Shown in pieces: positions 7,814 to 13,810 of a stretch of 15,718 nucleotides of DNA. Made by a program: the position numbers and the translations under genes. The notes beneath the pieces were generated by a model. It had not been told where the DNA came from. It did not search any database and worked only from the letters and a program-made list of their open reading frames with translations. Where the stretch lies: positions 1 to 15,718 of the forward strand of contig JAVWIF010000043.1 in NCBI GenBank assembly GCA_036639635.1, written 5' to 3'. Each line of letters begins with the position of its first letter. Position 1 is the stretch's first letter. Origin of the DNA: JAVWIF01 sp036639635 (GTDB lineage Bacteria; Bacillota_I; Bacilli_A; Erysipelotrichales; Erysipelotrichaceae).

Positions 7814-7842
7814 ATCATACCATTATCCATCTTAAATTACAA
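7814..7842 (-). promoter_or_regulatory. Promoter of the lysine operon
   Basis: On the minus strand, TTGTAA (7837-7842) and TATGAT (7814-7819) are separated by exactly 17 bases. The predicted transcription start, near 7807, falls a few bases before the lysine riboswitch, as expected for a leader RNA. Confidence 0.85.
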
Positions 7843-7900
7843 TAGTTTTATGAAAACAAATGCAACAAATTCAAAATAATGAAAAAATTTACATATTTGA

Positions 7901-7918
7901 TAGTGTTCGTATACACTA
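7901..7918. repeat. Inverted repeat TAGTGT-N6-ACACTA
   Basis: A perfect 6-bp inverted repeat with a 6-base centre lies in the 7843-7960 spacer, about 60 bases upstream of the lysine operon -35. It could be a protein-binding site or part of a small hairpin. The rest of this spacer is AT-rich and I see nothing else in it. Confidence 0.35.
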
Positions 7919-7960
7919 ATCATATCATATCTAAGGACAAGTGCACATATAGTATGGATA

Positions 7961-7991
7961 AAAGAAAAGGATTTGCTAATTGCAAATCCTT
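7961..7991 (-). terminator. Terminator after the small membrane protein gene
   Basis: On the minus strand AAGGATTTGC (7982-7991) pairs perfectly with GCAAATCCTT (7967-7976) around a 5-base loop, followed by TTCTTT (7961-7966). It begins two bases beyond the stop codon and separates this gene from the lysine operon promoter. Confidence 0.9.
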
Positions 7992-7992
7992 A

Positions 7993-8175
7993 CTAGCGTA
8001 AACGAGCGCCTAACAAATAACAAACGACAATACCGATACCTAAAATAGCTGCTGCAAATAATACATTTCTAAAAGAAAAGAAATCATTATAAAAGTCTAT
8101 ATTTTCATTTCGCATAACATCAAATATCTCCCTATTTTCTTCATCATTTTGTGAAAGTTGCTTTTTATCATCCAT
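7993..8175 (-). CDS. Small single-pass membrane protein, function unknown
   Basis: The protein has 60 residues. The start is taken as the ATG at 8175 because AGGGG lies 8 bases upstream; a GTG three codons earlier overlaps that ribosome binding site and is unlikely. Residues 1-35 are charged and acidic (MDDKKQLSQNDEENREIF), and about 37-56 (NVLFAAAILGIGIVVCYLLG) are a clear membrane segment ending in a short basic tail, ARLR. The layout suggests the N-terminus is cytoplasmic or outside depending on insertion; the positive C-terminal tail favours a cytoplasmic C-terminus. It has its own promoter and terminator, which supports a real gene. I do not recognise a family. Confidence 0.72.
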   Translation of the reverse strand: MDDKKQLSQNDEENREIFDVMRNENIDFYNDFFSFRNVLFAAAILGIGIVVCYLLGARLR

Positions 8176-8220
8176 CTCTTTCACCCCTTACATAACTTGT
8201 GATTCCCTAAGAATGAACCC

Positions 8221-8229
8221 ATTATAACA
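8221..8229 (-). promoter_or_regulatory. Extended -10 promoter of the small membrane protein gene
   Basis: The minus strand reads TGTTATAAT, a consensus -10 with the TGn extension; no good -35 is visible. The predicted start, near 8214, gives a leader of about 40 bases. Confidence 0.6.
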
Positions 8230-8233
8230 TATG

Positions 8234-8255
8234 AAAAAAGATTTAGCGTAAATCT
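8234..8255 (-). terminator. Terminator of the Crp/Fnr-like gene
   Basis: On the minus strand AGATTTA (8249-8255) and TAAATCT (8239-8245) form a 7-bp stem with a CGC loop, followed by Ts down to 8234. It lies 17 bases after the regulator stop codon and just upstream of the next promoter. Confidence 0.75.
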
Positions 8256-8272
8256 AACAAAATCGTAATGAA

Positions 8273-8917
8273 TTAGCATAATGTAAAACTATTTTTATGG
8301 TAAAGAATGAGACCTTCTTTTTGTAGTTGAGCAAGTACATAAGACAATGCACTACGATCAACACAAAGATAATCAGCTAATTCTTGACGATTGAAAGGAA
8401 TATCAAAGGTTGAAGAATTTGCATCTTTAGCTTGTTGTATGAGATAAGACAATACCTTATCTTTCATTGTTCTTTTTGAAAGATGTTCAATTTTTGTACT
8501 TAAGTATAGATTCTTATTTGCCATGATTGTTAACATATTCTGAATTAATTGATCATAATAGGGACAACGCTCAGGTGAATTGTGTATGAGATTGTTTACG
8601 GGTATCCAAAGAATTGTTGTAGACTGAGAAGCGATAATATCTACTTCCAAGCGAACACGAGCAAAAGCAAATGCTTCTCCTAACATATGATTTATGCTTA
8701 AACTAGCCATCATAATTTGATTTCCTGATAAGTCTTGTTTCATAATATGTACACAACCTTTCATAACAATACCAACGGCTAGTATTTCATCACCTGTGTG
8801 TAATATAGCTTCATTTTTTTGATATTGCTTTTCATAGGTATGTAAACATAGGCACACTTCATCTAAGGCGTCTTTTGGAATATGTTTAAATAAAGGGCAT
8901 AGATAAGGATTGTACAT
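8273..8917 (-). CDS. Crp/Fnr-family transcriptional regulator
   Basis: The protein has 214 residues. Residues about 14-105 form the cNMP-binding-like beta roll (ILHTGDEILAVGIVMKGCVHI, then MLGEAFAF), followed by a long dimer helix (about 118-150) and a C-terminal helix-turn-helix with FNRQELADYLCVDRSALS (175-192). The cyclic-nucleotide contact pattern of true CRP is not evident, so the signal is more likely redox state or another small ligand. There are seven Cys (7, 22, 24, 55, 118, 185, 214), not arranged as in E. coli FNR. AGGAA lies 7 bases before the ATG. It is transcribed divergently from a 4Fe-4S protein gene, an arrangement common in anaerobic Firmicutes, often near hybrid cluster protein genes. 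A perfect palindrome in its leader suggests it controls itself and the neighbour. Confidence 0.92.
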   Translation of the reverse strand: MYNPYLCPLFKHIPKDALDEVCLCLHTYEKQYQKNEAILHTGDEILAVGIVMKGCVHIMKQDLSGNQIMMASLSINHMLGEAFAFARVRLEVDIIASQSTTILWIPVNNLIHNSPERCPYYDQLIQNMLTIMANKNLYLSTKIEHLSKRTMKDKVLSYLIQQAKDANSSTFDIPFNRQELADYLCVDRSALSYVLAQLQKEGLILYHKNSFTLC

Positions 8918-8932
8918 AATAATGTTCCTTTC

Positions 8933-8946
8933 GTTGTATATACAAC
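8933..8946. promoter_or_regulatory. Palindromic operator shared by the Crp/Fnr-like gene and the Fe-S gene
   Basis: GTTGTATATACAAC is a perfect 14-bp palindrome between the divergent genes. Its half-site TTGTA recalls the TTGAT half-site of FNR. It is centred at 8939.5, about 41-42 bases upstream of the transcription start predicted for the Fe-S gene, the usual class II activator position. It is about 15 bases downstream of the start predicted for the regulator gene, a position suited to repression. Confidence 0.7.
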
Positions 8947-8961
8947 ATAAATAACATTAGA

Positions 8962-8991
8962 AGTATACGATAATAGGAAAGCATTAGTCAA
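8962..8991 (-). promoter_or_regulatory. Promoter of the Crp/Fnr-like gene
   Basis: On the minus strand TTGACT (8986-8991) and TATACT (8962-8967) are separated by 18 bases. Both boxes are near consensus. Transcription would begin near 8955, putting the 14-bp palindrome in the 5' leader. Confidence 0.75.
8969..8974 (+). promoter_or_regulatory. Likely -10 of the Fe-S protein gene
   Basis: GATAAT stands where a -10 is needed, but there is no good -35 (8946-8951 reads CATAAA). This is typical of a promoter that depends on an activator. It overlaps the regulator's own promoter on the other strand. Confidence 0.5.
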
Positions 8992-9006
8992 AGGAGATGA
9001 TATTTT

Positions 9007-9693
9007 ATGGAACGAAAAATTATTAAAATAAGTAAAGAGAAATGTAATGGGTGTGGACTTTGTGTGAGCGCTTGTCATGAAGGTGCGATTGCATTAATTG
9101 AAGGCAAAGCTAAACTTATACGTGATGATTATTGCGATGGCTTAGGAGATTGTCTACCAACATGTCCAACTAGTGCGATAACTTTTGAATTGCGTGAAGC
9201 ACTTGCTTATGATATGGAAGCTGTAAAAGCCAATCAAAGTAAAAAAGAAACATTAGCTTGTGGTTGTCCTGGGAGTCAATCAAAAGTCATTCATCATGTA
9301 CAACCCAGTGTGATAAGTAGTACGGCCGCTAGTCAATTAATGCAATGGCCAGTACAGATTCAATTGGTTCCTTTAAAAGCTGCTTACTTCAACAATGCTA
9401 ATTTAGTGATTGCGGCTGATTGTAGTGCATATGCATATGGAAACTTTCATCAAAAGTTTATGCGTAATAATATTACCATTATTGGCTGTCCTAAATTGGA
9501 TCCAATTGATTATAGTGAGAAATTAACGGCAATCCTAGAAAATAATGATATTAAAAGTGTTTGTGTAGTAAGCATGGAAGTACCTTGTTGTGGAGGTATA
9601 GAACAAGCGACAAAAACAGCCTTACAAAATAGTGGAAAGATTATCCCAAGGCAGTTTATAACAATCTCTACTGAAGGAAATATTATTGAATAA
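9007..9693 (+). CDS. 4Fe-4S dicluster ferredoxin-like protein
   Basis: The protein has 228 residues; AAAGGAG lies 10 bases before the ATG. The N-terminus has a canonical cluster motif CNGCGLCVSAC (Cys 13, 16, 19, 23) and a second motif CDGLGDCLPTCP (Cys 43, 49, 53) in which the usual second Cys is Leu 46. That three-Cys form is familiar in this family but leaves the second cluster's ligation uncertain. The C-terminal part adds LACGCPGS (Cys 85, 87), VIAADCSAYAYGNFH (Cys 139), GCPKLD (Cys 161) and EVPCCGG (Cys 194, 195). Those conserved Cys suggest further metal or redox sites. It probably carries electrons or senses redox state; its true partner is unknown. It is single, with its own terminator, and divergent from a Crp/Fnr-like gene that likely controls it. 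Confidence 0.88.
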   Translation: MERKIIKISKEKCNGCGLCVSACHEGAIALIEGKAKLIRDDYCDGLGDCLPTCPTSAITFELREALAYDMEAVKANQSKKETLACGCPGSQSKVIHHVQPSVISSTAASQLMQWPVQIQLVPLKAAYFNNANLVIAADCSAYAYGNFHQKFMRNNITIIGCPKLDPIDYSEKLTAILENNDIKSVCVVSMEVPCCGGIEQATKTALQNSGKIIPRQFITISTEGNIIE

Positions 9694-9695
9694 GA

Positions 9696-9730
9696 AAAAA
9701 GTCTTGTTTCTATTTGAAACAAGGCTTTTT
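9696..9730 (+). terminator. Terminator of the Fe-S protein gene
   Basis: AAAAAGTCTTGTTTC (9696-9710) pairs with GAAACAAGGCTTTTT (9716-9730) over 15 positions with one T-G wobble and a 5-base loop, ending in a T-run. It begins two bases after the stop codon. Confidence 0.93.
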
Positions 9731-9775
9731 AAGTATATAGAAAAACGCATATTGTCAAATCTAAAGGAAAATTTG

Positions 9776-9788
9776 ATTCACTGTGAAT
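9776..9788. repeat. Short palindrome upstream of ung
   Basis: ATTCAC-T-GTGAAT is a perfect 13-base palindrome about 30 bases upstream of the ung -10. It does not match a Gram-positive SOS box. It could be an operator or chance. Confidence 0.3.
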
Positions 9789-9817
9789 TCAGTAAGTCTT
9801 TATAAATTATGTAAATA

Positions 9818-9826
9818 TGATATGAT
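9818..9826 (+). promoter_or_regulatory. Extended -10 promoter of ung-folC-recQ
   Basis: TGATATGAT is an extended -10, with a weak CTTTAT (9798-9803) at 17 bases as -35. The start site would be near 9833, about 33 bases before the chosen ung start. No other promoter is obvious within the three-gene run. Confidence 0.55.
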
Positions 9827-9865
9827 AATGAGGTTAATTAATTGTCTATGAAATGGAGTGAACAT

Positions 9866-10525
9866 ATGAATACTTGGGAAGAATTATTTAAGGAAGAACA
9901 ACAAAAAGCATATTATAAAAAGATGATGCTATTTTTAGATAAAGAATATCAAACAAAAACCATATATCCGCCAAGAAGACAACTCTTTACTTGTTTTGAA
10001 GTTTGTCCATATGAGAGTGTTCGTGTTGTTATTTTAGGACAAGATCCTTATCATGAAGAGAGACAGGCACACGGTTTATGTTTTTCAGTACAAAAAGGGA
10101 TAAAACTACCTCCTAGTTTAAAGAATATATATAAGGAATTGAAAACAGATATGGGAATTGTGATGCCAACGCATGGTTATTTATTAGATTGGGCAAAACA
10201 GGGTGTTTTTATGATGAACGCCATTATGAGTGTAGAAGAACATGTTGCACGAAGTCATGAAAAAATTGGTTGGGAAATCTTTAGTGATCAAGTGATACGA
10301 AAAATAAATGAGAAAGAAGAAGGCGTTGTATTTATCTTGTGGGGTAATTGGGCACAATCAAAAGCAAAACTCATTACGAGTCCACAACATAAAATTATCA
10401 TGTCTGCTCATCCTTCTCCCTTAAGTGCCTATCATGGTTTTTTTGGTAGTCATCCATTTTCTAAAACAAATGCGTATTTAAAGGAAATGGGAAAACCAGC
10501 AATAAAATGGGAAATAGAGGAATGA
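9866..10525 (+). CDS. ung: Uracil-DNA glycosylase, family 1
   Basis: Ung removes uracil from DNA to start base excision repair in the cytoplasm. The ATG at 9866 is chosen because GGAG (9855-9858) lies 7 bases upstream; upstream in-frame TTG (9842) and ATG (9848) have no ribosome binding site. That gives 219 residues, close to the 220-230 usual. The water-activating motif GQDPYH is at 58-63 (Asp 60), the Asn-containing motif reads FMMNAIMS (about 115-122), and the DNA-intercalation motif HPSPLSA is at 182-188. The C-terminus FSKTNAYLKEMGKPAIKW is typical. It is first in a tight operon with folC and recQ; its stop codon overlaps the folC ribosome binding region. Confidence 0.97.
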   Translation: MNTWEELFKEEQQKAYYKKMMLFLDKEYQTKTIYPPRRQLFTCFEVCPYESVRVVILGQDPYHEERQAHGLCFSVQKGIKLPPSLKNIYKELKTDMGIVMPTHGYLLDWAKQGVFMMNAIMSVEEHVARSHEKIGWEIFSDQVIRKINEKEEGVVFILWGNWAQSKAKLITSPQHKIIMSAHPSPLSAYHGFFGSHPFSKTNAYLKEMGKPAIKWEIEE

Positions 10526-10527
10526 AA

Positions 10528-11769
10528 ATGTTTACAAATGCAAATGAAATTATTGAAATCATAGAGGCAAGAAAAAATAGAGGATACGGTTTTCAACACT
10601 TTGTAGAATATATGGAAAGCTTAGGAAATCCACAGAATACGTTAAAGTCTATCCATGTTGCGGGAACAAATGGCAAAGGGAGTTGCGTTCATTATTTGGC
10701 GAGTATGTTACAAGTCGCAAATTACCGAGTAGGAACATTTACATCCCCTTATTTAATTACCCATTTAGATCGTATTCGTATTAACGATGAATATATAAGT
10801 GAAGAAGATTTTGTAAACATTACCAACGAATATTATGCATCCTGGATAGCATGGGATTTAAGTATGTTTGAAATAGATATGTGTATAGCGGTTGTTTATT
10901 TTGTTAGAAAAAAGGTAGATTATTGTATATTTGAAGTTGGGTTGGGAGGACGTTTAGATTTTACAAATATTATAATCCCACTTGTGAGCCTGATTACAAA
11001 TATAGGAAAAGATCATATGGAATTATTAGGAGATACCTATGAAAAAATAGCAAGGGAAAAAGCCGGGATTATTAAGCAAAATATTGATGTAATTACAAGT
11101 GAAAAGAAAGCAAGCTGTTTACGTATATTTGAAGAAATCGCACTAGAACATAACGCTCATTGTATCCGTGTTTTACCATATAAAGATGTAGTATGTACAC
11201 AAACTTCGCTTTCTTTTACATATCCTCCATTTGTTCAAATAAGCTTATCAACCCCTGCTCTTTATCAATGCCAAAATGCCAGTTTAGCCATAGCATGTAT
11301 CCAATATTTAAATGAGTATAAAAGTTTTCATGTAGATGAAGTGGCAATTAGGGAAGGGTTAAGCAAAGCCAATTGGTTAGGACGTTTTGAAATCATACAA
11401 GAACATCCGAAAGTAATTCTAGATGGAGCACATAACAGCGAAGGGATAGAAGCACTATGTGCTTCACTGCACAATATTCAAAATCCTAAAATTATCTTTT
11501 CAGTATTAAAAGATAAAAACTTTGAAAAGATGTTAACCTTACTACAAGCGGTATCTGATGATATTACAATCTGTCAATTACAGAATAGTAGAGCACTCGA
11601 TATTCATGAGTTAAGAAAAAGAAAAGGATGTTTTATAGAAAAAGACTATCGAATCGCTTTAACAAAGGCATTACGAAATGAGCGTCCAATTATCATCACC
11701 GGTTCACTTTATTTTATTAGTGAAGTAAGAAAGTATATGAAAAACTTACAAGCAGAAAGTAAGGTGTAG
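10528..11769 (+). CDS. folC: Folylpolyglutamate synthase / dihydrofolate synthase
   Basis: FolC is a Mur-ligase-like ATP enzyme that adds glutamate to folates, which keeps them in the cell, and in many bacteria also makes dihydrofolate. The start at 10528 (413 residues) is chosen because AGAGGA sits 6 bases before it; ATGs at 10507 and 10522 are badly spaced. The P-loop is VAGTNGKGS (about 44-52), followed by TFTSPYLITHLDRIRIN (about 70-86), FEVGLGGRLDFTN, the LITNIGKDHMELLG segment, REKAGIIK, and the C-terminal ILDGAHNSEGI that marks the second domain. The length is usual. It follows ung with no gap and is followed by recQ after 2 bases. An ECF folate transporter gene with a tetrahydrofolate riboswitch lies about 2 kb beyond on the other strand, which fits a folate-scavenging lifestyle. 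Confidence 0.95.
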   Translation: MFTNANEIIEIIEARKNRGYGFQHFVEYMESLGNPQNTLKSIHVAGTNGKGSCVHYLASMLQVANYRVGTFTSPYLITHLDRIRINDEYISEEDFVNITNEYYASWIAWDLSMFEIDMCIAVVYFVRKKVDYCIFEVGLGGRLDFTNIIIPLVSLITNIGKDHMELLGDTYEKIAREKAGIIKQNIDVITSEKKASCLRIFEEIALEHNAHCIRVLPYKDVVCTQTSLSFTYPPFVQISLSTPALYQCQNASLAIACIQYLNEYKSFHVDEVAIREGLSKANWLGRFEIIQEHPKVILDGAHNSEGIEALCASLHNIQNPKIIFSVLKDKNFEKMLTLLQAVSDDITICQLQNSRALDIHELRKRKGCFIEKDYRIALTKALRNERPIIITGSLYFISEVRKYMKNLQAESKV

Positions 11770-11771
11770 AA

Positions 11772-13574
11772 ATGAACATACATGAAATATTAAAAAAACA
11801 TTATGGATATGAATCATTTCGAGAAGGACAAGAGGTCTTAATCCAGCATATTCTTAAAAGCGAAGATACGCTTGGCATTATGCCTACAGGAGCAGGAAAA
11901 TCGATTTGTTATCAAGTGCCTGCTGTAGCAATGGAAGGCATTAGCCTTGTTATATCGCCATTGATATCTTTGATGAAAGACCAAGTAGGTGCACTTAATC
12001 AAGTTGGTATTCGTGCTGCTTATTTCAATAGTTCACTGAGTGCTGCACAATACGCAAAAGCTTTAGAAAATGCTAAAAAGTACATGTATAAGATCATTTA
12101 TGTTGCACCAGAACGCTTGTTAAATGAAGCGTTTTTAAGCTTTGCTAAAAAGATGAAGATTGCTATGGTATGTGTTGATGAAGCACACTGTGTAAGTCGT
12201 TGGGGGCAAGACTTTCGTCCTAGTTATTTAAAGATTTCAACCTTTATTGAAGCATTAGACTTTCGCCCAGTGATTAGTGCATTTAGTGCGACTGCTACAC
12301 AAGAGGTAAAAACAGATATTATTAAGATGTTACATATGCAACATCCTTTTGAATTAGTAACTGGTTTTGATCGTGAAAACTTATATTTTGCGGTTGAAAA
12401 ACCAAAAGATAAATATGCGTATGTAGCTTCTTATATAAAAAAGAATATAGAAAAAAGTGGAATTATATATTGCTTGTCAAGAAAGCTAGTAGAAGAAGTC
12501 TGCGAAAAACTACGGTTAGAAGGCATTAGCGTAACACGTTATCATGCAGGCTTAAGTGATGCTGAACGCCTCCATAATCAAGATGCTTTTATCTTTGATG
12601 AAGTAGCGGTGATGGTTGCTACCAATGCATTTGGAATGGGAATTGATAAATCAAATATCAGTTATGTTATTCATTATAATATGCCAATGAATATGGAAAG
12701 TTATTATCAAGAGGCAGGGCGTGCTGGAAGAGATGGAAAACGTGCAGAATGTATTTTGTTATATGGAGGACAAGATGTTCGCTTGAACCAGTTCTTAATT
12801 GAACAAGGTGGTAGTCAAGAAGGAATCGATATTGAAATGATTGAGATGATTAGAAGCAAAGAACGTGAACGCTTGCGTCTGATGACGTTTTATTGTTCCA
12901 TTCAAACTTGTCTTCGTCAATATATGCTCCAATACTTCGGAGATGTAACACATACTACCTGTAACAATTGTTCTAATTGTTTAGCAAACTATGAAGAAGT
13001 TGATATCAAAAAGGAGGCTTTCTGTATCCTTCACTGTGTAGAAGAATGTTTTCAACGCTATGGTATTAGTGTAATCACAGATACACTTAGAGGAAGTAAG
13101 AGTACGAAAATCATACAATATCAAATGGATAAGAATTCGCAATATGGTTTGTTACATAATAAAAGTACAACACAAGTGCGCGATATTATTCAATATTTAT
13201 TATTAGAAAATTATTTAGAATTGAGTGATTCTCAATATCCAGTACTTAAAATAGGCACAAAAAAATTAATAAATGAAGAACCTTTAAGAATGCGTTTGTT
13301 AATTAATAGTAGCATAAGTAAGAGTAAGCATACGATAGTAATCGAAGTGGATAATAACTTATATGAATTGTTAAAACAAGAACGTAAAAAGCTTGCAGCG
13401 CAAGCAAAGGTTCCACCATATATTGTGTTTTCAGATAAGACATTACAAGAGATGAGTGAAAAAAAGCCTAAAAACAAAGAAGATATGCTCAATGTTTCAG
13501 GTGTAGGGGAAATAAAATTTGAACGTTATGGAATAAACTTTTTAGCAGTCATTCAAAACTATATAGCAGCATAA
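11772..13574 (+). CDS. recQ: ATP-dependent DNA helicase RecQ
   Basis: RecQ is a 3'-5' DNA helicase working in recombination and fork repair. The protein has 600 residues, normal for bacterial RecQ. Helicase motifs are MPTGAGKS (37-44, Lys 43), SPLISLMKDQV (62-72), DEAHCVSRWGQDFRPSY (136-152, including the aromatic-rich loop), SAFSATAT (169-176), ATNAFGMGIDK (283-293) and the arginine-finger motif QEAGRAGRDG (313-322). The zinc site uses Cys 380, 397, 400 and 403, followed by a winged-helix RQC region (about 410-510) and an HRDC domain (about 525-600) with VSGVGEIKFERYG (575-587). AAGGTG lies 5 bases before the ATG. It is last in the ung-folC-recQ operon; the stop codon is followed directly by a terminator. 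Confidence 0.97.
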   Translation: MNIHEILKKHYGYESFREGQEVLIQHILKSEDTLGIMPTGAGKSICYQVPAVAMEGISLVISPLISLMKDQVGALNQVGIRAAYFNSSLSAAQYAKALENAKKYMYKIIYVAPERLLNEAFLSFAKKMKIAMVCVDEAHCVSRWGQDFRPSYLKISTFIEALDFRPVISAFSATATQEVKTDIIKMLHMQHPFELVTGFDRENLYFAVEKPKDKYAYVASYIKKNIEKSGIIYCLSRKLVEEVCEKLRLEGISVTRYHAGLSDAERLHNQDAFIFDEVAVMVATNAFGMGIDKSNISYVIHYNMPMNMESYYQEAGRAGRDGKRAECILLYGGQDVRLNQFLIEQGGSQEGIDIEMIEMIRSKERERLRLMTFYCSIQTCLRQYMLQYFGDVTHTTCNNCSNCLANYEEVDIKKEAFCILHCVEECFQRYGISVITDTLRGSKSTKIIQYQMDKNSQYGLLHNKSTTQVRDIIQYLLLENYLELSDSQYPVLKIGTKKLINEEPLRMRLLINSSISKSKHTIVIEVDNNLYELLKQERKKLAAQAKVPPYIVFSDKTLQEMSEKKPKNKEDMLNVSGVGEIKFERYGINFLAVIQNYIAA

Positions 13575-13609
13575 AAAAGCACCAATGTATTTACATACAT
13601 GGCGCTTTT
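13575..13609. terminator. Bidirectional terminator between recQ and folT
   Basis: AAAAGC and an ACCAATGTAT arm (13575-13590) pair with ATACATGG and CGCTTTT (13595-13609) around a TTAC loop, with one bulged A and one A-C mismatch. Ts follow on the plus strand, and the A-run supplies Ts on the minus strand. It ends recQ and, if the gap is closed, also folT. Confidence 0.82.
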
Positions 13610-13634
13610 CTTTATGCTGTTTTCTTAATTCTTT
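13580..13634. repeat. 55-bp direct repeat, left copy, abutting the gap
   Basis: This 55-base stretch (from CACCAATGTA to TTAATTCTTT) is identical to 13735-13789 and ends exactly where the Ns begin. It contains most of the recQ terminator and one copy of the 21-bp unit. The arrangement looks like unmerged contig overlap rather than a biological duplication. Confidence 0.9.
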
Positions 13635-13734
13635 NNNNNNNNNNNNNNNNNNNNNNNNNNNNNNNNNNNNNNNNNNNNNNNNNNNNNNNNNNNNNNNNNN
13701 NNNNNNNNNNNNNNNNNNNNNNNNNNNNNNNNNN
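13635..13734. other. Assembly gap, exactly 100 N
   Basis: One hundred Ns is the customary placeholder for a gap of unknown size. Identical 55-base sequences flank it, so the real gap may be zero or negative length. An open frame crossing the Ns is meaningless. Confidence 0.98.
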
Positions 13735-13789
13735 CACCAATGTATTTACATACATGGCGCTTTTCTTTATGCTGTTTTCTTAATTCTTT
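13735..13789. repeat. 55-bp direct repeat, right copy
   Basis: It begins right after the Ns and is identical to 13580-13634. Here the terminator stem lacks its outer AAAAAAG, which only the left copy has, supporting the view that both copies are one locus. Confidence 0.9.
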
Positions 13790-13810
13790 ATGCTGTTTTC
13801 TTAATTCTTT
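13769..13810. repeat. 21-bp tandem repeat at the end of folT
   Basis: Two perfect back-to-back 21-base units (13769-13789 and 13790-13810, each starting ATGCTGTTTT and ending AATTCTTT) are followed by a diverged start of a third, GTGCTGCTTTT. Another unit lies at 13614-13634 before the gap. In the minus strand each encodes RIKKTA and a stop, so the last residues of FolT are copied again just beyond its stop codon. Confidence 0.88.

Noticed and set aside
7630..7830. 66-codon minus-strand open frame upstream of lysA
   Set aside because: It coincides with the lysine riboswitch aptamer, its first codons lie at or before the predicted transcription start, and it has no ribosome binding site.
8945..8998. 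Further Fnr-like half-sites around the divergent promoters
   Set aside because: Only GTTGTATATACAAC is symmetric; other AT-rich stretches do not form convincing repeats.
9842..9865. Upstream TTG or ATG starts for ung
   Set aside because: Neither has a ribosome binding site, whereas the ATG at 9866 has GGAG 7 bases before it and gives the usual family length.
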